DNA of 64,000 bases from Corynebacterium anserum (GCF_014262665.1 NZ_CP046883.1:2144657-2208656); one strand, 5' to 3'. Shown: positions 9,402 to 18,462, counted from the first letter of the stretch. Translations and numbers: made by a program. Notes: generated from the sequence alone by a model not told the origin.

Positions 9402-11030
9402 TCAGCGGCTGCGAATCGCGCTCCGCGGCCGTAAGGCGCTGTCGTTTTTGCCTCCACCACCAGCCCAGAAGATCTTTTTCCCGGCCGTTGTCGCCGTGCG
9501 CACAGGCGCCAATCCACACAAGAGACCGATGAAGAAAAGAGCGGGGATAGCCACCGGAGCTCCAAAAAGCGACTCGGCAAAGAAGGAAGCCGTGGCGAAG
9601 GCAGCAAGAACCGCCGTCGCCTCCTCCGTGAGACGGGGCAACACCACAAAAGTCATGACGCTGAGAAACAAGACGGCCAGCAATCCAAGCTGATACAAAT
9701 AGGTACCCACAGCGCTCTCCCCGCCGGATCCCAACCAGTCGCGCGGAGAGATATCAGGGTTATACAGGCGGTAGAAGTTGCCACCACTACCCACTCCGTG
9801 CCCCAGGGGGGACGACGCCAATGAATAGATGCCGCTTAGTAAACCAGCGTTGTGAATCGACGTGCTCTCCCCACCCGAAGCACCCACGGGGTCCGCGAGA
9901 GCAGCCGGAATATAACCAATGCCTTGAACAGCAGTGGTGTACGCAAAAGTAGCCCCAATTCCAAAAGCGATAGAACAGATGAACGCCCATAGTTTGCTCC
10001 ACCCCACGCACGAAAAAACATAGCTCACCACACCAGCGGCGATCATGAGCAAACTGTTCTTCGTAGAAGCCAAGATGATTACGCTAAAGCCAGATACCAC
10101 CACAAAGAAGCTGAAAAGAACAATGCCCCGTGTACATTGCCTCGTCCGCACAGCACGCATGAAGATAATGGCTCCATGAAGCACAACGAATGTGGCGACG
10201 TAACCGGCTGTGACCGGCTCCATGAGAAAACCACCGACACGGCTCAGTTCAAAACCTGCAAAAACCGTCGTCTCCGACAAGGAATTCAGTCCTGGAAGAG
10301 CGTCTGCATGGAGAAAATGACGCCACGCCTCAGTCCCCATGGACAATTCCCCCAGCGACCCCACTAAGAGAATGGCGGCTGTCACTCCCACAAGCCATTG
10401 GGAGTAGAGTTGCCCGCCGAGATCACGCACGGGGTCGCTCAAGGCAATAACCACAAGTAGGGCAATAGGTAGGGCAAAGTTGCGAGCATTCGCTACAAAA
10501 CTGCTGTTAAAACCAGCATTATGCACAACTAGTACCACCGCGTACACGGCGAGTATGGCGAGCAGCCAACGGTTGCCTCTGCTCCTCCACCCATGTCGAT
10601 AAAACACCACCAACGCAACAGCTGCGACAAGGATCGTCTTCGCCTCATTGACAACGATTCCCACTTCGCCATCGTTCCCGTGGAACAGTCCCAACAAAGT
10701 GTTCTGCAATAATGCGGCCGATACTGCGGAGGCCACCACCGTAGGCATGTCCACCATTGCAATGACCACTCCCAGGCCGAGGATGAATAGCAGCGCGAAA
10801 GCCGCCGAGATAAGACCGAACCGACTAGGAAACACGCACAGCGGAACGGCGAATATGATCATCGTGGTGACAAGGCCAATGGTGATACGGAACAACGACC
10901 ACATCACACCCGTCCGGTCATTGCTAGCGGTGCGTCTGCTCTCATCAACAGAATCGACAGGAGCAGCCTCCACGCCCCGGGGTATTCGCCGGGGTTTAAG
11001 AACAGAGTTCATAGTCATTGTCCCTGCCAC
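9402..11030 (-). CDS. Wzy-like polysaccharide polymerase / O-antigen ligase-type membrane protein
   Basis: This 542-residue protein has about 12 membrane segments and large polar loops. The loop in the second half (about residues 370-430), between two helices, is the layout of O-antigen polymerases and ligases, whose sequences are poorly conserved. Its position between the pyruvyl transferase and the GT26 gene, and the absence of any other polymerase candidate in the locus, support the role. The N-terminus is a polar 45-residue tail. The call rests on topology and context more than on motifs. Confidence 0.72.
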   Translation of the reverse strand: MAGTMTMNSVLKPRRIPRGVEAAPVDSVDESRRTASNDRTGVMWSLFRITIGLVTTMIIFAVPLCVFPSRFGLISAAFALLFILGLGVVIAMVDMPTVVASAVSAALLQNTLLGLFHGNDGEVGIVVNEAKTILVAAVALVVFYRHGWRSRGNRWLLAILAVYAVVLVVHNAGFNSSFVANARNFALPIALLVVIALSDPVRDLGGQLYSQWLVGVTAAILLVGSLGELSMGTEAWRHFLHADALPGLNSLSETTVFAGFELSRVGGFLMEPVTAGYVATFVVLHGAIIFMRAVRTRQCTRGIVLFSFFVVVSGFSVIILASTKNSLLMIAAGVVSYVFSCVGWSKLWAFICSIAFGIGATFAYTTAVQGIGYIPAALADPVGASGGESTSIHNAGLLSGIYSLASSPLGHGVGSGGNFYRLYNPDISPRDWLGSGGESAVGTYLYQLGLLAVLFLSVMTFVVLPRLTEEATAVLAAFATASFFAESLFGAPVAIPALFFIGLLCGLAPVRTATTAGKKIFWAGGGGKNDSALRPRSAIRSR

Positions 11031-11113
11031 CTATATCGCGGTTGGAGAAATGGGCGGCGTCGAAGGTTGAAAAGATGGACACCACCACGCGGTGAGGAAC
11101 CAGCACCATCGCA

Positions 11114-12385
11114 TCAACACACACCGACAAAGTTTTCTTGCGAGCGTTGCCTCAACAGACCCACACCTTTGCGTAGCTGGGCAGTCCGCTCTTCGGTGTG
11201 ATCCATAGCATCCGCAATACCGACTTCGAGAGCCTCACCGCAACCAGGCTCAGGGTTCACGGCGTAACTGGGAAGCCCGACGTCAGTAAGTAGTCCCTCA
11301 ACCTTGCCGTGCGTAGCGAGCACCACTGCTGGCGTGAGCTGGTTCATCGCCAAAATCGCTAGGTGCATGCGCCCCGTCACCACACAATCAGCTTCTCGAG
11401 CCAGCATGGCGATCTGTGCCGGGGAATACAGCGTGTCTAACGCGATATAGTCAATATTCGCTTCATCTAGCTTCTCGGTAAATGCGTTGATTGCTGCTAT
11501 GTCATCACCGCCGACATTAGCCACGTGAGGAACCAAAACCACCGTGCGCCCACGCTGTGCACACTCGGAGCAAACCCTGAGCATGTCGTCGGAGATATCC
11601 ATACGCGACGCAATAAGCCCGGAGACGTTGACCAGCACGTAAGGAGATGTCACCGCTACAGGGGGTTCGGGCTCTGACTCCCAATCCAGTGAGAACACCA
11701 TATCCGCACCAAAAATGGGCTCTAAGCCCGTGTCCTTGGCAAACCTGCGAGCGCTCACGGAATCGCGAACAATCACCCGCACACCGGCTTCCAATGCCGC
11801 TCGTGCCGCATCGATAACCAATGGGTCGACGTTCTCCCCCCAGGAAAAACCAAAAATACGGGTATCAATTCCAGCATGTGCTGCAGCAGCGGCTAGTGAC
11901 CAACTTTTGACCGCAACACCACGCTGATATCCCCCGTCGATTATGTCAGCTCCAACAATTCCCAAACGCCCTGTTTTGCGCAGAGATTCCACCCATACCC
12001 CGAGAGCCTTCCGCCTAGCGGAGCCAGAGCCGTAGATGAGAGAAGTGGCGTCGAAAGTCTTCACACCGGCGGGAATACGGTAAGTCGACTCAGCTTTCAC
12101 CCCCACTTCAATGGAGCCTGGGGTATTAGCCATGATGGAATCGAGCATCGCCTGGTCTCCGATGTTCGACATGCCTGTCGAGGCGATAACCGTCATTCCT
12201 GTTTTTTCCACATCACCTAAGTGAGCTGCTTCCACGCTGGCTCTGTCGGCAGCCATGATCCGACGGAGCACGGTGTCGCGGTCACGCACGCTGAGATACC
12301 GTCCCCGAACTGCCTTTGCGAGGCGGATAATCCCCCGCGGAGCGGTGCTCTTCGCCTGCTCTTTGAGCTTGCTGTATATACTCAT
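11114..12385 (-). CDS. Polysaccharide pyruvyl transferase family protein (CsaB/WcaK-like)
   Basis: This 423-residue soluble enzyme probably adds a pyruvate ketal from phosphoenolpyruvate to a sugar of the polysaccharide, giving it negative charge. The first half has STGMSNIGDQAMLDS, the conserved N-(I/W)-G-D stretch of the family. The second half has VVLVPHVANVGGDD, then the conserved CVVTGRMHLAILAM, where the Gly-Arg-Met-His is diagnostic. The start lies 15 bases after the Wzz/BY-kinase stop, so the two genes are probably coupled. The sugar modified is unknown. Confidence 0.92.
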   Translation of the reverse strand: MSIYSKLKEQAKSTAPRGIIRLAKAVRGRYLSVRDRDTVLRRIMAADRASVEAAHLGDVEKTGMTVIASTGMSNIGDQAMLDSIMANTPGSIEVGVKAESTYRIPAGVKTFDATSLIYGSGSARRKALGVWVESLRKTGRLGIVGADIIDGGYQRGVAVKSWSLAAAAAHAGIDTRIFGFSWGENVDPLVIDAARAALEAGVRVIVRDSVSARRFAKDTGLEPIFGADMVFSLDWESEPEPPVAVTSPYVLVNVSGLIASRMDISDDMLRVCSECAQRGRTVVLVPHVANVGGDDIAAINAFTEKLDEANIDYIALDTLYSPAQIAMLAREADCVVTGRMHLAILAMNQLTPAVVLATHGKVEGLLTDVGLPSYAVNPEPGCGEALEVGIADAMDHTEERTAQLRKGVGLLRQRSQENFVGVC

Positions 12386-12400
12386 TGCTCCTCAGCCCGA

Positions 12401-13849
12401 TTATGCCTTTGAACCCTGAGGTTCTGGCTGGTAATTGTAGTGAGACTTCTTCGCCCGGAGCTTCGCGCGTCCTAGAAGAATGCCGAATATTGGTGCTTTT
12501 ACTTTTTCCAATGCGGAGACTGTTTTCACCAATTGGTCTTGGGAAGTCTTACCGGCATTCACCACGATGACCGTGCCGTCGACGTGCTTGGCAACAGCAA
12601 CCGCATCGGCAGCGACGAGTACGGGCGAGGTGTCCAGCACAACGTAATCAAAGTCTCTCTTCAGTTCATTGAGCAATACCTCAAGCCTGTGAGAAGAAAG
12701 GATCTCCGTGGGATTAGGCAGGCTATTACCGGCAGGCAAGACGCTTAAACCATCATCTCGGGTGATGATTGCGTCCTGAGTTGTCATGTCGGAGTTGAGC
12801 AGGTTAGACAAGCCGCGGCCTTGTTCAATACCGAGGTAGTCAGCCACCTTAGGGCGTCGCAGATCGAGTTCTGCGACGATTACCTTGTGGCCTGCCTCGA
12901 CTAGTGCTGATGCGGCATTAATTGTGGTGACGGTCTTACCGGATTCTGCGTCCGGCGATGTGATCATCACAGTTTTGGAATCTTTGTCGATGCCCATGTA
13001 GCTGAGGTTGACAGCCATCTCACGATAGGCCTCGGCGGTACGTGAATAGCCAGACTCGAAGTCGGCCAATTTCTTGTCTTTCAAAGTGGCATCTTCAGGA
13101 ACGGTAGCCAGCAGGGGGAGATCAACAATGGCATCGACATCCTCGGGGGTGCGCAGGCGCCGATCCGCAAAGTGAATAATAAGTGCGAGGAAGAAACCGA
13201 GGATCAATCCAAGGAGCAGCCCGCCGGCGGCATAGGACCATCCGCTTGGGCCACTGGGCGCTGTGGGAACCTGTGGAACGTTGAGCTTTTCCGCGTAGAA
13301 CGCGGACTTTCCTTCTTTCTTCGACTTCTTGGGGGCTACGGTGAATTCACCGTTTTCGTAGACGTAGTAGGTTTGGTCCGCATCGGCCTTGTCGTCCTCC
13401 GACGCACCATTCCTCGAAATCTCAGACACATATGCACCCATGACCTCGAGTGAAGCATCAGCCAAGCGCTGAGCGTCCTGAGGATCCTGACCGGTTGCTG
13501 TGATGTCGATCAAGACTGATTCTTTACGGGCCTTGGCTGTCACGCTGCGTTGAATATCTTGGACCGTGGTTCCGTCGCCCAGCTTGTCGGCAATACGCTC
13601 CTCCACTGCGCCCGTGTTAATAAGGTCGGCGTAGGTAGCGGTCATAGCCTGTGCGGCTTGTCCTGCCTGGAGCTGATTCAGCGTGCCGCCTTTTTCAGCA
13701 GCTGCGGAGACATATAGCGTCCCGCTGGAACTGTACTGCGGCTTCTTTGTGAAGCCGTAGGCTGCGCCCGCGATGCAAAATACCACGGCCACAAGCAGAA
13801 TGATGAGCCATCGTTGCTTGAAGAACGTCTTGATCTGGTTCAATTCCAC
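12401..13849 (-). CDS. Wzz chain-length regulator fused to a BY-type tyrosine autokinase
   Basis: This is a polysaccharide co-polymerase of the Wzc type (482 aa). Two membrane helices (about 14-32 and 205-227) bracket an extracellular Wzz domain rich in predicted helix. The cytosolic C-terminus is a bacterial tyrosine kinase with Walker A (TSPDAESGKT, about 298-306), a Walker A' in which the usual D-x-D-x-R reads E-L-D-L-R (about 327-331), and Walker B (VVLDTSPV). The tail ends with two closely spaced tyrosines (Y471 and Y473 in HYNYQ), a minimal autophosphorylation cluster. It is the first gene of the minus-strand operon and stands opposite a tyrosine phosphatase gene. This suggests a kinase/phosphatase switch controlling chain length. 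Confidence 0.92.
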   Translation of the reverse strand: MELNQIKTFFKQRWLIILLVAVVFCIAGAAYGFTKKPQYSSSGTLYVSAAAEKGGTLNQLQAGQAAQAMTATYADLINTGAVEERIADKLGDGTTVQDIQRSVTAKARKESVLIDITATGQDPQDAQRLADASLEVMGAYVSEISRNGASEDDKADADQTYYVYENGEFTVAPKKSKKEGKSAFYAEKLNVPQVPTAPSGPSGWSYAAGGLLLGLILGFFLALIIHFADRRLRTPEDVDAIVDLPLLATVPEDATLKDKKLADFESGYSRTAEAYREMAVNLSYMGIDKDSKTVMITSPDAESGKTVTTINAASALVEAGHKVIVAELDLRRPKVADYLGIEQGRGLSNLLNSDMTTQDAIITRDDGLSVLPAGNSLPNPTEILSSHRLEVLLNELKRDFDYVVLDTSPVLVAADAVAVAKHVDGTVIVVNAGKTSQDQLVKTVSALEKVKAPIFGILLGRAKLRAKKSHYNYQPEPQGSKA

Positions 13850-14198
13850 AGCAGGTTTACCTCGGTTTTATTTGCGCTATGGCAACGTGGTTGTAGAGTT
13901 TCTGCAGGTTCTTGGCTGTATGCGCGTATTTCCGTACGGCTTTCGCAAGCTTTCTGCAACCGGCCACCATATGGGTTGTATCTGGGACACTACGTATAAA
14001 AATATGTTTTACGGTTCCTTGGCATGAACCTTAATCCAGACGAAAACGAAACCCTAGGGGGGCAACAAAATTCCCCCCTTCTGTAACATTTTGTTCATAT
14101 TTGACGATGTCTTTCGTTTACCTCGCCGTCCACTCCTGGCCATAGTATCGCCATACGGCTCACTCCATAGTCCTGCGTTACACCATTAGACTGTCCCT
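13850..14198. promoter_or_regulatory. Divergent control region of the polysaccharide operon and phosphatase gene
   Basis: These 349 gene-free bases are AT-rich and lie between the kinase gene (minus) and the phosphatase gene (plus). A hairpin with six G-C pairs (arms 14057-14062 and 14073-14078, 10-base loop) sits about 210 bases upstream of the operon start. It lacks a clear U-tract in either direction, so it looks more like a leader structure or protein site than a plain terminator. No small gene was recognised. Confidence 0.5.
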
Positions 14199-15047
14199 AT
14201 GATCACATCGATTATGGCGGTCTGCACGGCGAACCAGTGCCGCTCCCCGTATATCGAACTTCAGCTGCGTCACGCGCTTGCCGCTCTCTCCCCCTCTGTG
14301 GCACACGCCGTCACCATTTGCAGTGCAGGTACCCAAGCCACCAACGGGACTTCCATCCATCCATCGACTGCACGCACCCTTCTAGAACAGCTCCCATCTA
14401 CGACCCCAGATCACACCCTTTTCGCCTTTTCCAACCAGCCTTCTTCCAATCTCGATCAGGCCACTTCTGCTCCGGGGCTGCCTGACTTTACTGACGATCA
14501 CATTATTTCTACTAACCGAACCTTAAGCGGCTTCCGCTCAACCTTCCTCACCCCGAGACTTGCCCGCCAACAGGACCTCATTCTCTGTGCTACAGATGCC
14601 CATCGCCAGCAAGTAGTGCGTCGCAGCCCCGCGATGACACACAAAACCGTTGTCCTCGGCCGTTTGGCAGAATCTCTTCGCCTCCTGCAGGGCAATGCCC
14701 AGATCGATTCTCTGGCGACTATTGAGGACACCGCTCGGACCACCACTCGGGGCCAGCCGCAAAATGCCGTTCAGAGCACTCCACAGGGCACCGCGTCCCA
14801 GGGCACCTCTCCTACCACGTATCCTGTCGCGCACATCCCGGATCTTTCCACCCTCCTCCACACATTGCCCTCACTTCCCGGCGATCCCGCCTCTTTCGAT
14901 TGCCCTGATCCCATCGGGCGCTCCGAGGATTTTTTCGACGCCACCGCTGCACGACTCAACCGCGACATAGAACCCATTGCCCGATGGATCGTGGCTTTGC
15001 ACACCAAACAGATCCACAGTAACGACACTGCGGCTGCGCGTGAATAA
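14199..15047 (+). CDS. Low-molecular-weight protein tyrosine phosphatase (Wzb-like), with insertions
   Basis: This 282-residue protein opens with the phosphatase P-loop VCTANQCRSPY: Cys9 and Arg15 form the CX5R signature, with Ala in place of the usual Gly. Near the C-terminus DPIGRSEDFFD supplies the Asp-Pro general-acid motif in the form seen in actinobacterial members. Ordinary members are about 150-200 residues. Here extra Ser/Thr/Gln-rich segments (about residues 70-100 and 185-210) account for the length. It stands back to back with the BY-kinase gene, its likely substrate. An ATG at 14214 is an equally good start, since neither has a clear ribosome-binding site. Confidence 0.85.
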   Translation: MITSIMAVCTANQCRSPYIELQLRHALAALSPSVAHAVTICSAGTQATNGTSIHPSTARTLLEQLPSTTPDHTLFAFSNQPSSNLDQATSAPGLPDFTDDHIISTNRTLSGFRSTFLTPRLARQQDLILCATDAHRQQVVRRSPAMTHKTVVLGRLAESLRLLQGNAQIDSLATIEDTARTTTRGQPQNAVQSTPQGTASQGTSPTTYPVAHIPDLSTLLHTLPSLPGDPASFDCPDPIGRSEDFFDATAARLNRDIEPIARWIVALHTKQIHSNDTAAARE

Positions 15048-15244
15048 CGTGTTGTGATGACGGGCTGATTGTGGTGAAAAGCTGGTTATGATGCCTAGCT
15101 CATGGGGTTCCCAAGCTGATTGCGATGCCTGACCGAGACACAAGAATCTATCCTCCGCCACCCTGCCTGCCGCTCGGCGCACCATGCACATCGTCGCCCA
15201 ATGGGTCATTCCAAAAACGATGTAGCGCCACGGTGCGCGCTGCG

Positions 15245-16294
15245 TCAAAGACAATGCCGGGACCAGCCGGCTTTTGCTAGCAAGTCTGCTCGCTCATCAA
15301 GCAAGGCACGGGTAGCTTCATCCCTGCGCGCTCGACTCACAAGTTCCTCAAAATCCTTACACTCCCCCAAGCCGCGTTGTGCCGCAGCTCGAACAAGAGC
15401 CGTATTGGAGACAGGGATGGCGTCGGGAAAAGAGGGCAACGAACCTGACTCGGCAATCATGCGAAAGGCAAGGGAGTCTCCGCCAACGTAGGGGTGGTGA
15501 ACCCGTCCACCGATAATCCACGCATGGGAGATGACATCACGGGCGTGGAAGTAGAGCGTGGAACGAAAATCCCGATCCGGCCCGGTGCCCCTCGCAGCGG
15601 AGAGCACATGCGTGGCCAGCTCATGGCCAGCCATCGCACTCACACCGGTAGACACGGTGAGGGGGATATGTGGAAAGACCTCCGTGAGCTTAGCTGCAGC
15701 AGGAACTCGATCCCACCCGTAAATCGGTGATGTCACCTCGCCCTCATCGTTGACATGGGCGGAAAACACACACCGAGGCTCATGGGGCGAGGAAGCAACG
15801 CGCTGAATAATGTCAACTCACGGGCGAGTGTGGATAATATCTCCTCCGAGGAAAGGCTCGGAATATCAAGGGCGATACGGGTGCGACGTGCCGTTCGCCC
15901 AGCACCATCGACGGCAATGAACGCGGTTGAACGTACCCCCCACATGCACTCCAATAGCGAGGATGTGTGTAGCGGTGGCATGCAACAGGGTGGGAATTCT
16001 GCCATTTTTCTTCCGTCCGTTCGGCTCCTCATTGTGCGCGACTTCCCGCGCGCGCCCTGATGCAAAACCGCCCCATGCTCGCCCTGGTGCAGAACTCTGT
16101 GCGACTAGATTGGCCTCAATGAGAGCGGAAACGTGACGCGTGACAGTTGGTTGGGAAAGTCCCAATGTCTGGGATAGATGGGATCGGTCGATTCCCGGCG
16201 CGGTTCTTATCTGGTGGTAAATGCATGCAATAGGGCTGGTAGGCAAGCGGAAGTCTGCGATAGCGCTATGAGCGTGCTGCATTGTTGGGTCCAT
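15245..16294 (-). pseudogene. ROK-family transcriptional regulator, broken by two frameshifts
   Basis: Three minus-strand segments join into one ROK regulator of about 350 residues. The N-terminal segment (16294 to about 15940) contains a winged helix-turn-helix (RSHLSQTLGLSQPTVTRHVSALIE) and runs into ILAIGVHVGG. The frame then changes inside a run of six G (plus-strand C6 at about 15936-15941). The middle piece RSTAFIAVDGAGRTARRT continues in the other frame to SLGVCF. A second shift in a T4 run near 15767 restores the original frame for SAHVNDEGEVTSPIYGW and the rest, including GVSAMAGHEL. One extra G and one missing T explain everything. This is either real inactivation or two homopolymer errors in the assembly. 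The intact protein would be a sugar-responsive repressor. Confidence 0.85.
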
Positions 16295-16314
16295 TCTTTT
16301 AGCCTAAATCACTT

Positions 16315-16332
16315 ATAGACCTCTCTGTCTAT
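16315..16332. promoter_or_regulatory. Inverted repeat upstream of the broken ROK regulator
   Basis: A perfect inverted repeat ATAGAC-N6-GTCTAT lies 21 bases upstream of the ROK regulator start, in the AT-rich gap before the transporter remnant. The position and symmetry fit an operator for the regulator itself or for the divergent transporter genes. This is inference from symmetry only. Confidence 0.4.
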
Positions 16333-16436
16333 TTAGCGCAATAAATCTACGCCGCTCCCCGTAAATAAACCACTTAATATTCACGATGAATGGATATCTG
16401 GAGTCGAAACTAGACTATGTGGTCTACTTCTGAGCA

Positions 16437-16685
16437 GTGGCACAATACAAAACCAATACCGATGACTTCGTCAAGGCCATCGCAGCACAAGCCAACATCT
16501 CAGAAGACAGTGCACGTACCCAACTAGACGGATCGCATTTTTATACCGCAAGTGAGCAACCTACGGCGTTGGCACAGGTCAAAACGGCTCTATTCCACAC
16601 TGCAGAGTTCCTCCACTCGGAAGGGGAAATTGGCGAGCCGGAAGGCCAAGCACACTACGCACACGCTGTCACATATGGCGGATAG
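16437..16685 (+). pseudogene. C-terminal remnant of an ABC transporter substrate-binding protein (SsuA/TauA-like)
   Basis: This 82-residue open frame starts with GTG directly after an in-frame stop and has no signal peptide or lipobox. Its content (YKTNTDDFVKAIAAQANIS, then a TAxEQ and an AEFLHSEGEI stretch) resembles the last third of periplasmic aliphatic-sulfonate/taurine/nitrate binding proteins. The N-terminal two thirds, including the secretion signal, are absent. It is followed 59 bases later by the matching type of ATPase. The fragment is best read as the leftover of a deleted ssuA/tauA-like gene. The short match makes the substrate class tentative. Confidence 0.65.
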
Positions 16686-16714
16686 AAAACGTCCACACAC
16701 GGCAGATAGAAAAC
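16678..16714 (+). repeat. Short direct repeat at the end of the binding-protein remnant
   Basis: GGCGGATAGAAAAC (16678-16691) recurs with one change at 16701-16714, a 23-base period. The first copy contains the stop codon of the remnant. It looks like a small slippage or duplication scar. Confidence 0.5.
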
Positions 16715-16744
16715 AGCCTCGGCTGAGGCATAAAAGGAACACCA

Positions 16745-17676
16745 ATGGCAACCACCACAACCTTAAAAGTCAACAACGTAGGACAAACCTTCACCACGAA
16801 TACTGGACAGCGCGTCGAAGCCCTTCGCAACGTCACCCTAGACATCCCTCCGGGACAAATCATGACGCTCGTCGGGCCGTCAGGCTGCGGAAAATCCACC
16901 CTTTTGAAGATCATCGCCGGCTTCTTCCCACCGTCTCACGGAACTGTATCCGTCCTGGACTCTCCCGCGGCCTCTCCGCGACGCACCGGCTCAAATGCCG
17001 ATCTTGGTTCCGGTTCACAATTCCATCGTGAACCGAAGGCCACCATGTCCCTCACCGAGCACATCATCACGGAACCGGGACCCGATAGAGGAGTCGTGTT
17101 CCAACAGCCGACCCTCTTTCCGTGGCTCAGTGTCCACGACAATGTGCAGTTGGCGTCGGAATTCGTTAAGGATACGGAGTTGCACGACGCCCAACGGAAC
17201 AAGGCCACACAACTTCTCGACCTCGTCGGCCTCAGCAATGCAGCCGAACGTTATCCCCATGAACTCTCCGGCGGCATGCAACAACGGGCACAAATCGCCA
17301 GAGTCCTAGCGAGCATACCCAAAACGGTACTGATGGACGAGCCTTCAGCGACCTCGATCCGTTCACTCGGGAACAGCTACAAGCTGAACTGCTTCGTATA
17401 TGGCACCAGGATCAGCCAACAATTATCTTCGTCACCCATTCCGTTGAAGAAGCCATCCTCCTCGGCCACAGGGTGATCGTCATGGCCGCTAATCCCGGAC
17501 GCATTCTGGCCGATGTACACGCCGAACACATTGCGATAGAACATCTCGACGACCGTGAATCCATCACGGCAACCGGAAAAGCAGCTACTTCCCGTGGGTA
17601 TCCTGCCCATCAGCAGAGTTCAGCTGCTTCTTTTCCTCAACCATTTGAGCCCGAAGCTCCTCTAAACGGGAACTAG
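16745..17676 (+). pseudogene. Sulfonate/taurine-type ABC transporter ATPase, frameshifted (SsuB/TauB-like)
   Basis: The first 200 residues are a normal nucleotide-binding domain: Walker A GPSGCGKST (about 40-48), Q-loop VVFQQPTLFPWL, signature LSGGMQQR and Walker B VLMDEP. A single missing base just after GACGAGCC (about 17343) throws the frame off. The original frame then yields FSDLDPFTREQLQAELLRIW, IIFVTHSVEEAILLGHRVIVMA and NPGRILADV, which are the D-loop, H-loop and C-terminal segments. In the shifted frame the product ends at 17476 without a D-loop or catalytic His. The restored frame runs into the 3' end of pspA on the other strand. An extra loop of about 30 residues lies between Walker A and the Q-loop. 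A good ribosome-binding site (AAAAGGA) precedes the ATG. No permease gene follows. Confidence 0.85.
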
Positions 17677-18355
17677 CCTTCATATCATGTCCCGCCTGAG
17701 AGATCTCCTGCATCCGCCCCTGGACAGAATTCTCCACTAACTCCTGAGCACCCAGAGCTCGAGCGTAGCGCTGCTCGATCTTATCCCGCACACCATCGAG
17801 CGTCGGCACATCCTCGTCAGCGCACACACCATTCAACTGCTGTACGGATTGTGCAACAGATTCCTGCATTGCCGTTTGCGCTACCTGGGAACGCAGCTGA
17901 GTGACCTGCTGCATTTGCTTCTGCAGCCGCATCTCGGACTGTTTTTGTTGTGCCTCGGCCTGTTCCGCCGCCTGCACAGCCCCAGCATGGAGTTTTTTAG
18001 TCTCGGATAGCTCCTGTTCCACCGTGACCAACTGCGACGCAAACACCTCAGCCGTCTGGTTAAACTCTTGAGCTTTAGCGGTATCACCTGCTGCAGTGGC
18101 CTCGTCGGCTCTTTTGATTGCGGCTCGGGCATTCTCAGCCAGAGTGCCAGCATCCTCCTGCAAACGGTGCATCTTCATCTCCAACTGGTTGCGGTTGCCG
18201 ATGACAGCAGCAGCGCTCTTAGTCACCTCCGCATGCTGCTTCTTTGCAGCCTCCACCGCCTGATCGATCTGAACGTTCGGATCTGCGTTCTCCTCGATCT
18301 TCGTATCGAGGGACTGCATGAGATACTTCCAGCCCTTGGAGAATGGGTTAGCCAT
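17585..18355 (-). CDS. pspA: PspA/IM30 family envelope-stress protein
   Basis: This is a membrane-associated coiled-coil protein (256 aa) of the PspA/Vipp1 family, which binds stressed membranes and forms oligomeric scaffolds. The N-terminus MANPFSKGWKYLMQSLDTKIEENADP is the amphipathic first helix with the conserved D/NP turn. Long heptad-rich helices fill about residues 30-190, with a Gln/Glu-rich middle, and a further helix lies near 195-245. The start is preceded by AAGGAG (in AACAAGGAGTCACC). A thioredoxin gene lies 107 bases upstream on the same strand. Its 3' end abuts the decayed ABC ATPase. Confidence 0.92.
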   Translation of the reverse strand: MANPFSKGWKYLMQSLDTKIEENADPNVQIDQAVEAAKKQHAEVTKSAAAVIGNRNQLEMKMHRLQEDAGTLAENARAAIKRADEATAAGDTAKAQEFNQTAEVFASQLVTVEQELSETKKLHAGAVQAAEQAEAQQKQSEMRLQKQMQQVTQLRSQVAQTAMQESVAQSVQQLNGVCADEDVPTLDGVRDKIEQRYARALGAQELVENSVQGRMQEISQAGHDMKASSRLEELRAQMVEEKKQLNSADGQDTHGK

Positions 18356-18462
18356 GGCGGTGACTCCTTGTTGGTAATTCCCTATACGTACCGCGCCAGA
18401 TCACGGCACACCGCCCAGCGTAGACTTTCCCTTCACTCAATGCATGGGCGGCACATCCTCGA

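Noticed and set aside
15064..15125. Short degenerate repeats (GCTGATTGTGGTG, GCTGGTTATGATG, GCTGATTGCGATG) after the phosphatase gene
   Set aside because: Copies are unevenly spaced and short; this is not a CRISPR array and not clearly a tandem repeat.
15829..15837. Perfect DnaA box inside the ROK pseudogene
   Set aside because: It is a single isolated copy within former coding sequence; one such match is expected by chance.
16552..17031. Plus-strand frame of 159 codons over the ABC remnant
   Set aside because: It is an Arg/His-rich shadow of the binding-protein fragment and ATPase, which carry recognisable motifs in other frames.
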